From: Acidovorax sp. A1169
GTDB lineage: Bacteria; Pseudomonadota; Gammaproteobacteria; Burkholderiales; Burkholderiaceae_C
Reading direction: 5' to 3'
Length of the DNA stretch: 64,000 nucleotides
NCBI RefSeq assembly: GCF_030704685.1
Contig: NZ_JAUZDX010000004.1
Location: forward strand, 290,445 to 354,444
Shown here one piece after another: positions 63,380-64,000 of the stretch (position 1 is the stretch's first letter; every line of letters starts with the position of its first letter). The translations under genes and the position numbers were made by a program. The notes under the pieces were generated by a model that saw only the letters and a list, made by a program, of their open reading frames with translations, was not told the DNA's origin and did no database searches.

Positions 63380-64000
63380 TGCTTCGCCAAAGAAAAGTGC
63401 CCAAAAGAAAGGCGACCCCGCTGCCCGTGTCCCCACTCGCCTGGCGGCGAGTGGGGCAGCCTGCGATGCTCGGGCCTGGGGGTGCACCGCGGAACTCGCT
63501 GCGTTCCCCCTGCGGGCGAACTCCGCTCGGACAGCCGCGGTGAGTCAGTTCACGATGCGCGTGTCCTTCGGCACGCGCTCACCCCAGACCCTGCGCTTCT
63601 CGGCACGGTCAGAAGGGGGTGGGAGCGGGCTCCACTCGGGCCATTGCTTCGCTCGGCCCCAACTGCCTCGCTGCGCTTGGCCTGGACAGGGCGGCTGCGC
63701 CCCAACCGTCGGCAGCGCGCAGCGCGAACCGACCCCAGGCGCAGCTGCGCAGCAGCAGCCGGGTGGACCCCGCTCCCCACCCCTGCTGGCTGCGCCGAGA
63801 AGCGCAGGAGCTGGGGTGGGCGTGTGTGCCGAAGGACACACACGCTTCGTCATCTGACTTGCCGCAGCTGTCCGAGCGGAGTTCGAAGAACGCAGCGAGT
63901 TCTGCGGCACCACCCCAGCTCCGAGCATCGCAGGTTGCCCCCGTTCGCCCGACAGGGCGTACGGGGGACGCAGACTGGGGGTCGCCTTTTCTTGGCCCAC
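63380..64000. repeat. Large imperfect inverted repeat (~620 bp), running off the window
   Basis: The left arm (from about 63380 to ~63700) and the right arm (from ~63700 to the window end, inverted) are imperfect copies. Shared blocks in order include AAGAAAAGGCGACCC, CCTGCGATGCTCGG, AACTCGCTGCGTTC, CGAACTCCGCTCGGACAGC, TGTCCTTCGGCAC and CCTGCGCTTCTCGGC. No convincing gene is coded by it; open frames in it are by-products of its high GC. It lies upstream (beyond) the CpxP-like gene. Confidence 0.8.

Noticed and set aside
63189..64000. Open frames on both strands within the large inverted repeat
   Set aside because: They arise from GC-rich repeat sequence, mirror each other because of the inverted arms, and show no domain.
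1..64000. CRISPR array, prophage or insertion sequence
   Set aside because: No regularly spaced direct repeats, integrase, transposase or phage structural genes were seen anywhere in the window.

Overview
The window is high-GC, densely packed DNA that reads as a chromosomal segment of a betaproteobacterium of the order Burkholderiales, family Comamonadaceae, most like Acidovorax or a close relative. This is inferred from gene content (Bug-type solute receptor, imuA-imuB-dnaE2 mutagenesis cassette, second IF-1 gene beside tRNA-Pro, five-step hut pathway with HutF and HutG) and codon use; no marker gene search was possible. No phage, insertion sequence, plasmid or CRISPR array was seen.

Layout. 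1-4.7 kb: end of a polyamine-type ABC importer (receptor, two permeases) followed by a succinate-semialdehyde dehydrogenase, suggesting putrescine/GABA use. 4.8-5.7 kb: two tandem paralogous secreted small proteins. 5.7-13 kb (mostly minus strand): a ROK-like protein whose two lobes appear in swapped order, a thiosulfate-type membrane transporter (YeeE/YedE) with a secreted rhodanese, tRNA-Gly(CCC), a ribbon-helix-helix protein, a DJ-1/PfpI protein and a chemoreceptor. A decayed hydratase remnant follows. 13.1-21.4 kb (minus): an eight-gene run joining an Fbp-type ABC importer, a CaiB/BaiF CoA-transferase, two crotonase-fold proteins, a Bug receptor and a glutathione transferase; it faces a plus-strand quinone oxidoreductase, glutathione transferase and GntR regulator across an AT-rich divergent promoter region. 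24-30 kb: pseudouridine synthase, LysE exporter with a divergent WYL regulator, AsmA protein, M23 peptidase.

29.9-35.7 kb (minus): imuA-imuB-dnaE2 with a LexA-type box upstream, then tRNA-Pro(UGG) and an IF-1 gene. 36.5-37.4 kb is gene-poor and holds a palindromic repeat and a broken CBS-domain remnant. 37.4-42.8 kb: a branched-chain-type ABC importer with a LysE exporter gene inserted after the receptor gene, then a membrane metallopeptidase and phosphatidylserine decarboxylase.

45.4-59.9 kb (minus): a large histidine-utilisation locus. Read in transcription order it has a nitrate/taurine-type ABC importer, hutC, hutH, hutU, an IclR regulator, hutD, hutI, a GlcD-like FAD oxidoreductase, a HisC-like protein, hutF and hutG. 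Two near-identical palindromes (14 bp) of the HutC type lie ahead of hutH and ahead of the importer. The oxidoreductase and HisC-like genes are tightly coupled to hutI and hutF, and the HisC-like protein has Asn where the PLP-binding Lys is expected. I consider this the most likely place for something undescribed.

60.2-63.2 kb (minus): a Cpx-like unit of a CpxP/Spy-like lipoprotein, a small unknown protein, a response regulator and a sensor kinase. The last ~620 bases are one large imperfect inverted repeat that runs off the window edge.
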